The notes below the pieces were generated by a model that had not been told where the DNA came from, made no database searches, and worked only from the letters and a program-made list of their open reading frames with translations. This document shows, one piece after another, positions 6,841 to 15,742 of a stretch of DNA of 21,742 nucleotides; within the stretch, counting starts at the first letter, position 1; each line of letters begins with the position of its first letter. The stretch comes from Aureococcus anophagefferens (lineage: Eukaryota > Sar > Pelagophyceae > Pelagomonadales > Pelagomonadaceae): assembly GCF_000186865.1 (NCBI RefSeq), contig NW_008705588.1:435827-457568 (forward strand). Reading direction: 5' to 3'. The position numbers and the translations under genes are program-made.

Positions 6841-9349
6841 TTAGGCGCGCTCCTTGAGCTTGCGGATGATCTTGGTCCGCGTGACCCACTGGTCCCAGTC
6901 GCCGCCGATGGTGAGGTAGTGGAGCTTGTAGGCGCCGCCGCCGTGGACGCCGGCGATCTCCGCCTCGTAGAGCTCGCGGCCCGTGCCCCAGGGCACCTTG
7001 ACGCGCGCGCCGACGGCGAGCGCGACGCGCGACGCGCCGTCCGGCGGCGCGAGGTCCGCGACGCGGACGAGCTCGTCGTACTTCTTCGCGTAGGTGTCGT
7101 AGTGGACGCGCGCGAACTTGGGCTTGCCGCCCTTCTTGGGCTTGGGCTCCGCCGCGACGACGCGCGCGCGGACCTGCTTCGCGTGGAACGTCACCACCAC
7201 GACGTCGCCCGGCGCCGGCTCGTAGTCGCAGCCGTAGACCCGCGGCTTCGGGCGGTCGCCCTTGGCGCCGCCCCGCGCGCGCTTCTCGTCGAAGGCGTCG
7301 GGCAGGCACGCGCGCGACGCGGACGCGACGGCCCTGGGGCTCGCGGGCCGCGCGAAGCCGCGCGACTCCGCGCGCCAGTGGGCCAGCGCGTCGTCGACGT
7401 CGGCGAGGAGCGCGGGCCAGTCGAAGCCGTCGTAGGACCGCCCCGCGCGCCGGTTCAGCTTCTCGACGTCGTCGTCGAACTCGAGGATGATCGCCGCCAC
7501 CAAATGCCGCAGCTTCAGGAGCGCCTCGGACCGCTCCCGCTCGACGCCCGGCGCCGCGGCCTCGCCCCGCGCCAACGCGTCGCTCACGGCGTCGAGGGCC
7601 TTCATGGAGCCGTGCGTGCCGTTCCAGAGGATCTCCGCGGGCCGGATGCCCGAGCAGTCGCCGTCGACGAGCGCGCGCCAGAAGCCGCTGAGGTTCGCCG
7701 TGTCGAGGTGGAAGCGGTGGTAGCTTAGGGCCGGCGTGAGGTTGCGCACGGCGTGGAGCGTGCCCTGGGGCATGACGAGGCACTCGCCGGGCTTGAGCAC
7801 GTGGCGCCAGCACCGCACGAGCGACAGCACGGGCTCCGCGGCGAGCGACGGCGGCGTCGGCAGGGCCAGGAGCTCGTCGAGGCGCGGCCGCGCGCCCCGG
7901 GGCGGCGCCGCCGACGCGACGATGTGGTCCTCCGAGGGGTCGTTCGTCCGCGCGTCGTAGGGGTCGTCGTCCGCGGGCGCCGCGGCCGACTCGTCGTCGC
8001 TCGAGCCCTCGCCGGCGTCGCCCAGGGCGTCGTCGTCGCACATGGCGCCGACGAGCTCCGCGTCCTCGCGGTGGACCAGCGTGACCTCCTTCCAGCCCAC
8101 GAGCGGCGCGATGACGAGATCGAGGCCGCCCGGGTCGACGTGGAGCTTGGAATTCGTGCCCCCGGAGCCCATGAAGAGGTACTGGAGCGGGCTCGCGCCG
8201 CGCGTGCGCTCGAGCCAGTGCACGAGCAGGTCCGGCTCGAGGCCCACGAGCCGCGGCGCCTCGAACGTCGCGCCGCCGCCGTCGCGGAGCAGCGAGTCGA
8301 CCTACGAACGTCGAGGTCTCGCGGGAACACAAAAATCAAGAACCGAGACGCGGCGGAGACGCGCCGTCGACGGCGCGCCGAGGGGGAACTGCCACTGGTG
8401 GAGGTAGGCGGAGCCGTCGCCCGCGCGCCAGTGCTTTTCGACGAACTCGGCGACGCGCATCGATTCGCGGATGGGCTTGTCGTCCGCGTAGGTCTCGTCG
8501 TAGCGCAGGATCGGCGCCTTCTCGCCGCCGATGTCGCGCACGAGGGCCGCGTCGTCGAGGGAGCCGTCCTTGCGCAGCCAGCGGCCGGCCTGCGGCGGGG
8601 GCCGCGAGAATCAGAAAACCGGGTCGATCAGAAGCGAATTCCGTTCCCCGACGAAGACGGGCGAATCGGGACGTCGGGGGCGGCGGGAAAACGCCCGGGG
8701 ACGCGGAGAAACGCGCGAAGGACGTCATCGTGCGCGGGTCGACGTGGGTGAGCACGCACGGCGTGCCGCCGCGGCGGAGCTCCTTGGCCCGTAATGCGGC
8801 CCCCGCGTCGCGGCCGTCGATGGCCTCGAGGTCCGGGAAGACGAGGGGCGCGTCGACGCCGAAGTCGGCTCGGGGCGCGTCCGGCGAGACGTAGGCCTTG
8901 CCCGAGTCGGCGCTCGGCGCGGGCGACGCGGAAACGGTTCTCGCCAGTTTCGCCTGCTTCGCGGCCGGCGCCGCGCGCGGCGCGGGCGGCGCCGGCGCGT
9001 CGGCCGAGGCTTTCGCGGCCGTCGGGGCCTTGGCCTTGGCCTTGGCCGCCGGCGCCTTGCGCTTCTTCGGCGCCGATCGGTCCGGGACGACCGAGGACGC
9101 GTCCGCCAGCGCCTTGGCCTCGGCGGCCGTCACCGCGCCGTCGGCGAAGAAGGCACCGGCGTCGGGCGCGTCCCAGTTCGGCGCCACGTGGCCCAACGTC
9201 TCGCGGCAGGCGAAGACGTCCTTGAGCCCGCCGAGCTTGCACGCGACGCAGAGCTTCGGCGTGCATTCCGAGGCGACGGCGCAGCAGCGGCGGGAAGGGC
9301 GCGCGGCGGCGACGGAGTCGCCCGACGACTTCGACTGCTTCCGAGGCAT
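6841..9349 (-). CDS. JmjC-domain hydroxylase/demethylase-like protein with C-terminal double Tudor-knot
   Basis: Three exons (9349-8717, 8589-8365, 8301-6841) encode 772 residues, all joined in phase 0. The N-terminus has a Cys-rich segment (CCAVASECTPKLCVACK), possibly zinc-binding, followed by a Lys/Ala-rich linker with a likely nuclear signal (KKRKAPAAKAKAK). The JmjC cupin follows: YLHQWQFPL in exon 2, then MGSGGTNSKLHVDPGG with the iron-binding His340-x-Asp342, and CLVMPQGTLHAV giving the second His (469). An acidic insert of about 75 residues lies between the two iron sites. The C-terminus carries two similar modules ending YAKKYDELVRVADL and GGDWDQWVTRTKII, like Tudor-knot/chromo-barrel folds that read histone tails. 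Fe(II)/2-oxoglutarate chemistry in the nucleus is inferred; substrate is unknown. Confidence 0.82.
8302..8364 (-). other. intron, 63 nt, GC-AG (GCGCGT...TCGTAG)
   Basis: Joins exon 2 (ending QFPLGAPST) to exon 3 (starting VDSLLRDGGG) in phase 0; the unspliced frame meets the TAG of the acceptor itself. The donor chosen is GCGCGT. In-frame GT alternatives exist inside the segment (GTCTCG, GTTCTT) but match the U1 consensus poorly. Confidence 0.7.
8590..8716 (-). other. intron, 127 nt, GC-AG (GCGCGT...CCGCAG)
   Basis: Joins exon 1 (ending PRTMTSF) to exon 2 (starting AGRWLRKDGS) in phase 0 of the JmjC gene. Starts GCGCGT, ends CCGCAG, and holds CTGAT branch-like sequences near the 3' end. It also contains a perfect 8-bp inverted repeat (8646-8653 and 8672-8679, 18-nt loop). 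A phase-0 GT alternative (GTTTTC, 23 nt further in) cannot be excluded from sequence alone. Confidence 0.7.
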
Positions 9350-9729
9350 CGTGGGAGGCGTTGGTTCGCGAATGGCAGCGGTGCGCGAGGACGGGGGCGT
9401 CGCCGGGTCACACGAACGCGGGCGTCGAGCTCCACGAGTCGTCCGGAGGCAGCGAGCTCAAATCGTCCGCTCTCCGGGCCCGGTTTGTATGTTTTTGTTA
9501 TGTTGAAGTAATTGCCGTGTTTTTCGCCTGGGCTGCACTGGCCAGGTCCCTCATGCGCGTCCGCTAGACTCCTGTTCTAGACGACGGCGTCGAAAAGCGC
9601 GGCGACAGCCGTGCGAGGTCTCCCCGAGAGGTCGTAGTCCCTCCCGGAGTCCTGCGAGACGGCCCGGCGGGCGCGTGTCGACTGTGGCCGGCGGCGGGCG
9701 GAGATTTCAAGAGCGCTTCGCCGAGCAGC
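9350..9729. promoter_or_regulatory. divergent promoter region, JmjC / TraB genes
   Basis: This 380-bp region separates two divergent starts. It includes an AT-rich island (about 9484-9535, rich in T runs) that stands out from the GC-rich surroundings, and a short inverted repeat CTAGA/TCTAG (9564-9568 and 9576-9580). No tRNA-like structure or gene was supported. Confidence 0.45.
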
Positions 9730-10887
9730 ATGGGAGGCGCTTCTTCCCTCCCGGCCTACGCGCCGGACAGCCTTTCGAAGAAGGTCCAGAAGATCCCGGA
9801 CCGCTACGTGGAGCTCCGCAACCCCAACGGGTCCGTCGTCCACCTCGTCGGCGTCGCGCCCCTCGCGGCCGACCAGCCGGCGAAGGTGCGGGCCCTCATC
9901 CGCGCGGCGACGCCGGACAGCGTGCTGCTGCAGCTCTGCGCGGAGCGCGTGCCGCCCGTCTGGGAGCTCATCGAGCGGGGCACGCTGCGCGCCGACGGCT
10001 CCGTGCGCGACCCGCTCAAGCCGCTGTCGTACGACGTCGCGGCGGGCGACAGCCGGCTCCGCGACTTCGCGTGGTGGTTCCTCGGGGGCCTCGAGGCCGA
10101 GGGCGTCGCCGCGGGCCAGGGCGCGTGCCTCGGCGCGGCCCAGGCCGCGGCGGCCCACGAGGCGAGCCGTCTCCGCGCGCAGACGCACCTCCTCGACCGC
10201 CGGCTCTCCGCGACGGCGAATCGGTGCGTCAACGCGGCCGTCGCGGCCTGGTGGGCCGCGCCGTCCGGGTCCGCGGACGGCGACGCCCTCGCGGAGGCCC
10301 TGGCCGTGCTCCTCGCGGCGGCGTCCGGCGACCCGGCGGACGGGGACCGGGTCCGCGGCGCGCTGGACGCCGTCGCCGCGGAACTCGCGGCGCCCGGCGA
10401 CTCCGCTCCTCCGAAGACGGCGGCCGCGGCCGTCTTCGGCGCCTGCAAGCCGCTCCTCGGCGCCGAGCGGAGCGAGATCCTCGCGCACCGCTGCTGGGAG
10501 GCCGCGGAGAGCCTCGGGCCGGGCGGCGTCGCCGTCGCCGTCGTGGGGGTGGAGCACGTCGACGGCATCGCGGGCCACTGGTCGAAGACGGACCCGAAGC
10601 GCGTCGAGGCGCTCCTCGGCGCGCCGCCGGCCTACGAGACCCTCGGCGCCCTCGCGCCGGGCCTCGCGGCCGCGGCGGCCGCGTGCGCGCTGCCCGCCGC
10701 GCTGCCCCGCGGCGGGCCCCGGGGCCTCGCGCTCGCGGCGCTGGCCGCGGCGCCCGTCGTCGGCCTCGCCTGGGCGACGCGGGACCGCGCCCTCGCCTAC
10801 ACGAAGGTCGCCCGGCTCCAGCGGGACCTCGAGGACGTCCGCGACCGCGCGCCGTCGCTCCGCGCGTCGAACTGGTCCAGCAAGTAG
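9730..10887 (+). CDS. TraB-family (TraB/PrgY/GumN-like) membrane protein with myristoylation signal
   Basis: The 385-residue protein fits the TraB family. The N-terminal core has the VHLVGVAPLAADQ strand-loop, where the usual His of the G-x-x-H motif is replaced by Pro, followed by PDSVLLQLCAERV. Near residue 280 is AVVGVEHVDGIAGHW, matching the conserved G-x-x-H-x-x-G-I block. Two hydrophobic segments near the C-terminus (about 300-317 and 325-343) are probable membrane spans, followed by a short basic and coiled tail. The protein starts MGGASS, an N-myristoylation consensus (Gly2, Ser6), suggesting lipid anchoring. Family proteins are possible metal-independent peptidases or sit in the mitochondrial outer membrane (TRABD); function is not firmly known. 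The stop lies 27 bp from that of the convergent channel gene. Confidence 0.72.
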   Translation: MGGASSLPAYAPDSLSKKVQKIPDRYVELRNPNGSVVHLVGVAPLAADQPAKVRALIRAATPDSVLLQLCAERVPPVWELIERGTLRADGSVRDPLKPLSYDVAAGDSRLRDFAWWFLGGLEAEGVAAGQGACLGAAQAAAAHEASRLRAQTHLLDRRLSATANRCVNAAVAAWWAAPSGSADGDALAEALAVLLAAASGDPADGDRVRGALDAVAAELAAPGDSAPPKTAAAAVFGACKPLLGAERSEILAHRCWEAAESLGPGGVAVAVVGVEHVDGIAGHWSKTDPKRVEALLGAPPAYETLGALAPGLAAAAAACALPAALPRGGPRGLALAALAAAPVVGLAWATRDRALAYTKVARLQRDLEDVRDRAPSLRASNWSSK

Positions 10888-10914
10888 GACCCGGCCTAAG
10901 TACGGACGTGCGAA

Positions 10915-11415
10915 TTAGTGCTTCTCGTAGTCGGCCATGCCGCCGCCCATGAAGAAGGGCTGGGCATCGCGGTCGACGACCATGTCGAGGATCGGCTCCG
11001 CGGCCTGGGCGTCGTCCGGGTCCTGCGTCGAGCAGAAGAAGAGGCCGCCGCCCTTCGGGGGCGGTTTCTCGCCCTTGGCCTTCTTCGGCGGGTCGTGGCT
11101 CGTCGAGCAGAAGTACATGCCCGGGTCCGCGGGCGCGTCGTCGGCGGCCTTGGGCGACGCCGTCGAGCAGTCGACCTGGGGGTCGCCGACGGGCACGGCG
11201 CGGGCCGCGAGGGCCGCGACGCCGTCGATGATGCGCACGGTGTTCTCCGCGGGCAGGTCCATGAGCTCGTCGCCCGCGTCGTGCGTCTTCGGGTCCAGCT
11301 TCCCGAAATACTTGTCCTTGAGCTTGCCCGCCCAGGACCGCTCCGGCGCCGTCATCTCCACCTCCTTCGTCCCGCGCTTGCTCTTCTTTTTCTTCTTCTT
11401 CTTCTTCTTCTTGGC

Positions 11416-11454
<39 letters not shown>

Positions 11455-14214
11455 CGGGTCCGGCTCGTCGTCCGGTTGGTAGTCCGCGGAGCACTTGATG
11501 AAGTTCAGCAGAAAGATGAAGCAGGGCCAGGTGCAGAGCGCGTGGCGGTAGTCCTCGTCGCAGGCCGCGGCGATGATGGCGTTGGCCTTGTCGTCCGTCA
11601 GGTTCCGGTTCGGCGGGCACATGCCGTTGACGTAGAACTCGCACGCGAACTTCAGGAACGGCCGCAGCGTCAAATCCCGGAGCCCCGCGTTGGCCTCGGC
11701 CTGCGTCGACGAGTCGATCTTGAACTCGAGCTTCTTGCCCTTGGCCTGGCACTCCGCGAGGCGCTTGTACAAGTCGTGGAACTGGGGGATGAGCTCCGGC
11801 GGGATCGACGTCCCGAACAAGTCCGCGGCCTTGCGCGCGGACTCGACGCCGAGCTTCATCTGGGCGTACTCCTCCTTGATCTCCTCCGTCGACTCGGCGA
11901 AGGCGATGGTCGTGATGCCGATGATCACCGTCGGCAGCATCCACGCGCCGAAGAGGATGAGCCCCACAAAGTAGAACGCCGCGACCCAGCCGAACGCGCG
12001 CGGGTTCGCGCACTCGACGTCGTTGAAGGGGTAGCCGTAGCGGTCGCAGCCGTACATGTTCGTGTACATGATGGCGTCCCAGCCGTCGATGGTGCACACG
12101 GCCCAGACCGCGGCGACGGCCTGCGCGAGGTTCCCGAAGTGGCCCGGGTCGTTCACGCGGAAGAGGAGCATGCCGATGACGGCGAAGACGTAGACGACGA
12201 GCACGAGCACCACCGTCGCGTAGAAGACGTTCGACGACGCCTTGATCAGCGAGCCCACGGCGACGTGGAGCGCCGGGTAGAAGTTGACGAGCTTGAGCAG
12301 CCGTAGCAGCCGCATCATCGCGACGCCCGGGAGCTTGTCGCTCGCCGCGGGCACGAGGCCCAGCACGGACACGAGGACGATCACAAAGTCGAAGACGTTC
12401 CAGGAGTCGGCGAAGTAGCGGTAGGGCGCGCGGCCGCACGCGACGATCTTCAAGACGCACTCGACGACGAAGACGCCGAGCACGGCCGTGTCGATCAAGA
12501 TCAAGTTCTCCTGGCTCACGGGCTCCGACGGCGTCAACGCCAACGCCTCGATGATGCCCGCGCAGAAGATGCAGATGACGACGAGGCCCGGGAACGCGTG
12601 GCCGCCGAGGATGAGCCGCGCGGTCAAAACGACGCGGTGCTCGACCACCTCCTCCTCCTCCTCGCCCTCCTTGTGCTTGTGCTCCATGAAGGCGTCGAAG
12701 AGGGACTCGAAGATCTCTTTCTCGGGCCCCCGGAGCATGTGGTCGCAGAGCTCCTCGGACGTCTTCGCGTCGGAAAACCGCGACGTGAGGCCGTCGATGT
12801 GGAGCGCGTGGGCCAGCGTCTCGTGGGTCTGCTGCCAGATGGAGTTGCGCTCGCGCACGAACCCCAAGCCCGCGTCCGCCAGGATCGACTGGCGCTGGAC
12901 CTTCTTCCGCGCCGCGCGGTCCGCGTCGTCCGCGTCGTGCGACAGCTCGTGGAGGCGGCTCGGGTCGACGATGGACATGCGGTGGTGGGCGACGGCGTTG
13001 ACCGTCGACGCGGCGGCGACGGCGGCGTCCGGGTCCTGGGCCGCGTTGTGCTCCAGCTCCTCCTCCTTGTCCGCGTAGAGGATGTCGAACATGGCCATGT
13101 CGATCGCGGAGATGAAGAGGTTCAGCACGACGAAGGCCGTGAGCATGGTGAAGCTGTAGAAGTAGACGATGGCGTCGAACTTGCGCGGCGTCGGGTCCGT
13201 GCACTCGTAGTTGTAGAAGCGGCCCATCATCGTGTCGAACATCGTGAGCCGGTCCGCGGCCTCGTAGCCCCAGTCCTCGCCGCCCCGGTCGCAGCCCTTG
13301 TAGTTGATCATGTAGCGCGAGCTCCAGTCGCTGCACGTCGACGTCACGAAGAGCGTGAGCATGGCGATGGGCACGGTCCCGAAGTGCACGGGGTCGTTCT
13401 CGCCGAAGGACTTGACGCCGATGATCGCGTAGAGGAAGAAGATCATGTTCAGCAGCACGATGATGGACACCATGGCCCGGCAGCCCGCGATGATGCCGTA
13501 GAGCACGCGCCGCGTCTCCGGCGTGCGGTTCAGCAGCTTGACGAGGCGCGCGAGCCGCAGCACGGGCAGCACGACCGCGCCGCCGCCGCCGCCCATCAAC
13601 GCGAAGGACAGGATCACGATGGTGCCGTCGAAGGTGTTGATGCCCGCCTCGGGCCCCGTGAGGTAGCGCAGGGGCCGCGACCCCTCGGCGACGATCTTCG
13701 CGACCATCTCGCCCGCGAAGACGGCCATGGAGCAGTACTTGACGAAGACGACGAAGAACGCGAGCGCGTCGTCGCTGGGCCGGCCCATGTCGGGCCGCGC
13801 GATGAGGTGGAGCGTGAAGGAGACTGCGACGAGGCAGATGGTCGCGTTGATCAACAGGTCGAAGAAGGGGCTCCGCACCATGGCGACGAACGCCATACAC
13901 ACGCCGCGGTGGCAGCCGCAGAGCGGCACGTTAATGAGCCCGTCGCGGTACGCGCAAGTATAAAATCGGTCCGTCTCCTCGTCGTACCAGAAGTAGTCCG
14001 CCAGCGACCGCGGGTCGACGTCGTCGACGGCGAAGACGAGCTTCTCGTGCGCGCTCACGACCGCGCAGCAGTCGCGGCGGATCGTCTCGGGGTCCGTTGC
14101 GTCCATGTCGAGGCTCTCGGAGGCGCGCCGCGACGCGCGCTGGGCGACGGCCGCCGACTGGCGCCGCCGCTCGTCCTCCAAGTTCTTCTTGTAGATGACG
14201 GTCGCCGCGGGCAT
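10915..14214 (-). CDS. two-repeat voltage-gated cation channel (Na/Ca channel superfamily)
   Basis: One exon codes for 1099 residues with two six-helix repeats. Repeat I spans about 115-380: S4 LPVLRLARLVKLLNR, pore NDPVHFG then TSTCSDW (291-297). Repeat II spans about 540-775: S4 MMRLLRLLKLV, pore NDPGHFG then CTIDGWDAIM (707-716). Both pores have a GCDR motif after the filter. Repeat II has the T-x-D-x-W filter seen in CatSper/Ca-type channels; repeat I has Ser in the matching place with Asp next to it. A cation-selective, voltage-dependent plasma- or endomembrane channel is inferred; which ion is open. The linker is charged and Glu-rich. The C-terminal region has an (EP)n run, a Lys run, and three Cys-Ser-Thr motifs. 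Four-repeat animal channels are twice this size; two-pore channels have a similar layout. Confidence 0.88.
11383..11462 (-). repeat. simple repeats coding Lys run and Glu-Pro run in the channel tail
   Basis: A run of (ctt)n on the plus strand (to 11412) codes for about ten Lys, and adjacent hexamers ggctcg (about 11416-11456) code for alternating Glu-Pro. Together they form an acidic then basic low-complexity block after the second channel repeat. Length may vary between strains. Confidence 0.85.
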
Positions 14215-14570
14215 GGCTGGCTCGGATTCGGCAGCTTTTCAGGTTCGGGCAGCCTCTTCCTTGGCCTTCGGGTGGGAAACTTTTCTTCGCGAGCTTGCGA
14301 CGAAGCACGATGCTCGGCAGATCCTACGCGGCGGCTGCGGAAGGAGGCTGCCCACCCAACATACTGTGGCCCCAGGGACGCGGAAGTTTTGGCCCTGAGA
14401 CGCGTCTGTATCCTTCTCCGATCCGCGGAAGCTGAATATTGAAGCTGGAACTGTCGGGGCTGCCACAAACAGATCGTCGCGAATCAGGACACTTCAGCCC
14501 CCTTGTTGTGCTGCAGCGCAGGCTGCCTCAGTGCGTGCGCGCGACCCCTCGGACGGCGTCTAGTGCGCAG
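14215..14570. promoter_or_regulatory. divergent promoter region, channel / small protein genes
   Basis: This 356-bp region lies between two divergent starts, with lower GC than the genes. An in-frame ATG at 14439 precedes the chosen start of the plus-strand gene, but its codon use looks like leader. No other gene, RNA or repeat was recognised. Confidence 0.4.
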
Positions 14571-15066
14571 ATGGCTTCCTGGTTTACTTCGAACAAAGTC
14601 GGTATCGCGCCGAAATCGCTGGCGCCATCGCGGTCGACCAGCGTCGCTCCAGATGCGTCGACGAAATCGTCCGCGCCGGCGCGCTCGAAGTCCGCCCCGG
14701 AGCCGCGCCGGCCACCCGCCCCGGAGCCGCGCCGGTCAACGTCGGGCGCGTGCAAGGGCGACGCCGCGCGCAATTCGTTTGACTGCGCGTCTCGCTTCGA
14801 CCGGCCGCCGCCGGCCGGGTCGCCGCGGAGATTCGACTAACCTGGGCACGACCTGGGGCGTCGGCGAGTCGAGCGTGCCCGGCCCTCAACCGCACCGGCG
14901 CACGGGCAGCCCGCCGGGCGAGGGCTTCGTCGCGGTGGCGGGCCCGACGGCGGCGACGACGGGCGTCCTCCGCCTCCAGCCGGGCCACTACGACCGGAGC
15001 GAGAACATGTTCCGCTTCGCGACGGGCGCGCTGGACCTCCTGGCCCTCCTCCAGAAGAAGCGGTGA
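14571..15066 (+). CDS. small protein of unknown function, two exons
   Basis: Exons 14571-14784 and 14831-15066 give a 149-residue protein. No family is recognised. The first 70 residues are Ser/Ala/Pro/Arg-rich, with two APEPRR units and a MASWFTSNK start, and look disordered. The second exon begins with a sensible stretch (STNLGTTWGVGESSVPG) and ends with a short, more structured part (DRSENMFRFATGALDLLALL, then a basic end). The two parts are in different frames, so an intron (or a frameshift) must lie between 14750 and 14880; splicing at GCGCGT/GGAG keeps both frames. The start at 14571 is a purine-context ATGG. The stop is 26 bp from that of convergent LTV1. Confidence 0.55.
14785..14830 (+). 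other. probable intron, 46 nt, GC-AG (GCGCGT...CGGAG)
   Basis: Starts GCGCGT like the other introns and joins codon T|AT in phase 1 to give NSFDYSTNLGTTW. A rival GT-AG choice (GT at 14789 to the AG just before the GTGCCC at about 14875) also keeps the frame and would use the good CTAAC branch-like site at 14837-14841, but would remove the conserved-looking NLGTTW stretch. The exact borders are uncertain. Confidence 0.45.
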
Positions 15067-15092
15067 GCTCAGGAGGACGCGGAGCGGCGCGC

Positions 15093-15711
15093 TTAGAAGC
15101 TAAAGACGGAGGGCGCCGCCGCGTGGGCCTGGGGCGCGCGCGCGGACGCGTCCTTCCAGGCGAGCTTCGTGTCCTTCTTCGCCGCGCGCTGGTCGCGCTG
15201 CGCGGCCTTGGCCGCGGCCTTGCGCGCCTTCTTCTCCTCGGGCGTCTCGCCCCTGCGCGTCGCGCAGGTCGTCGCGCGGGAGACGACGGACCGCCGGTCC
15301 TCCTCGCGCTTCTCCTCGGCGACGGCGTCGAGCTTCAGCCGGAGCGCGCGCTTCGCGGCGCGCGACGGCGGCTTGGGCCCCGCGCGCGGCGGCGCGTCGT
15401 CGATGACCTTGGGCCGGTTGTCGAGGTTCGACGTCGTCGAGAGGATGGACTCGCAGTCCCACTGGGGCGCGTCCTCGAGCTCCTTGGCGTCCTCGGCCGC
15501 GTACATGGCGTCGAGCTCGCGGTCCGCCTCGCCCTCGACGACGCGCTCCTCCTCGCCCTCGACGACGATGTCCGCGGGGCCCTGGGGGTCGAAGAAGGAC
15601 TGGTCCTCGCCGTGGAGGAACGCCTCCCGGTCCTTGACGGCCTCGTCCATCATCGCCTCGAGCACGCCGCCCGCCTCCTCGAGCGCGATGCGCGCGACGC
15701 CGGACGCCACG

Positions 15712-15742
<31 letters not shown>

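Noticed and set aside
8302..8716. three separate JmjC-region genes on the minus strand
   Set aside because: The pieces are consecutive parts of one JmjC domain and join in phase 0 through two short introns.
9350..9729. tRNA or other RNA gene in the divergent gap
   Set aside because: A ggttcgcga sequence resembles a tRNA B box only partly; no cloverleaf partner arms were found.
10229..13900. 1223-codon open frame on the minus strand
   Set aside because: Frame-shifted shadow of the channel gene, low-complexity Arg/Ala/Gly translation with no domain; it also runs antisense into the TraB gene.
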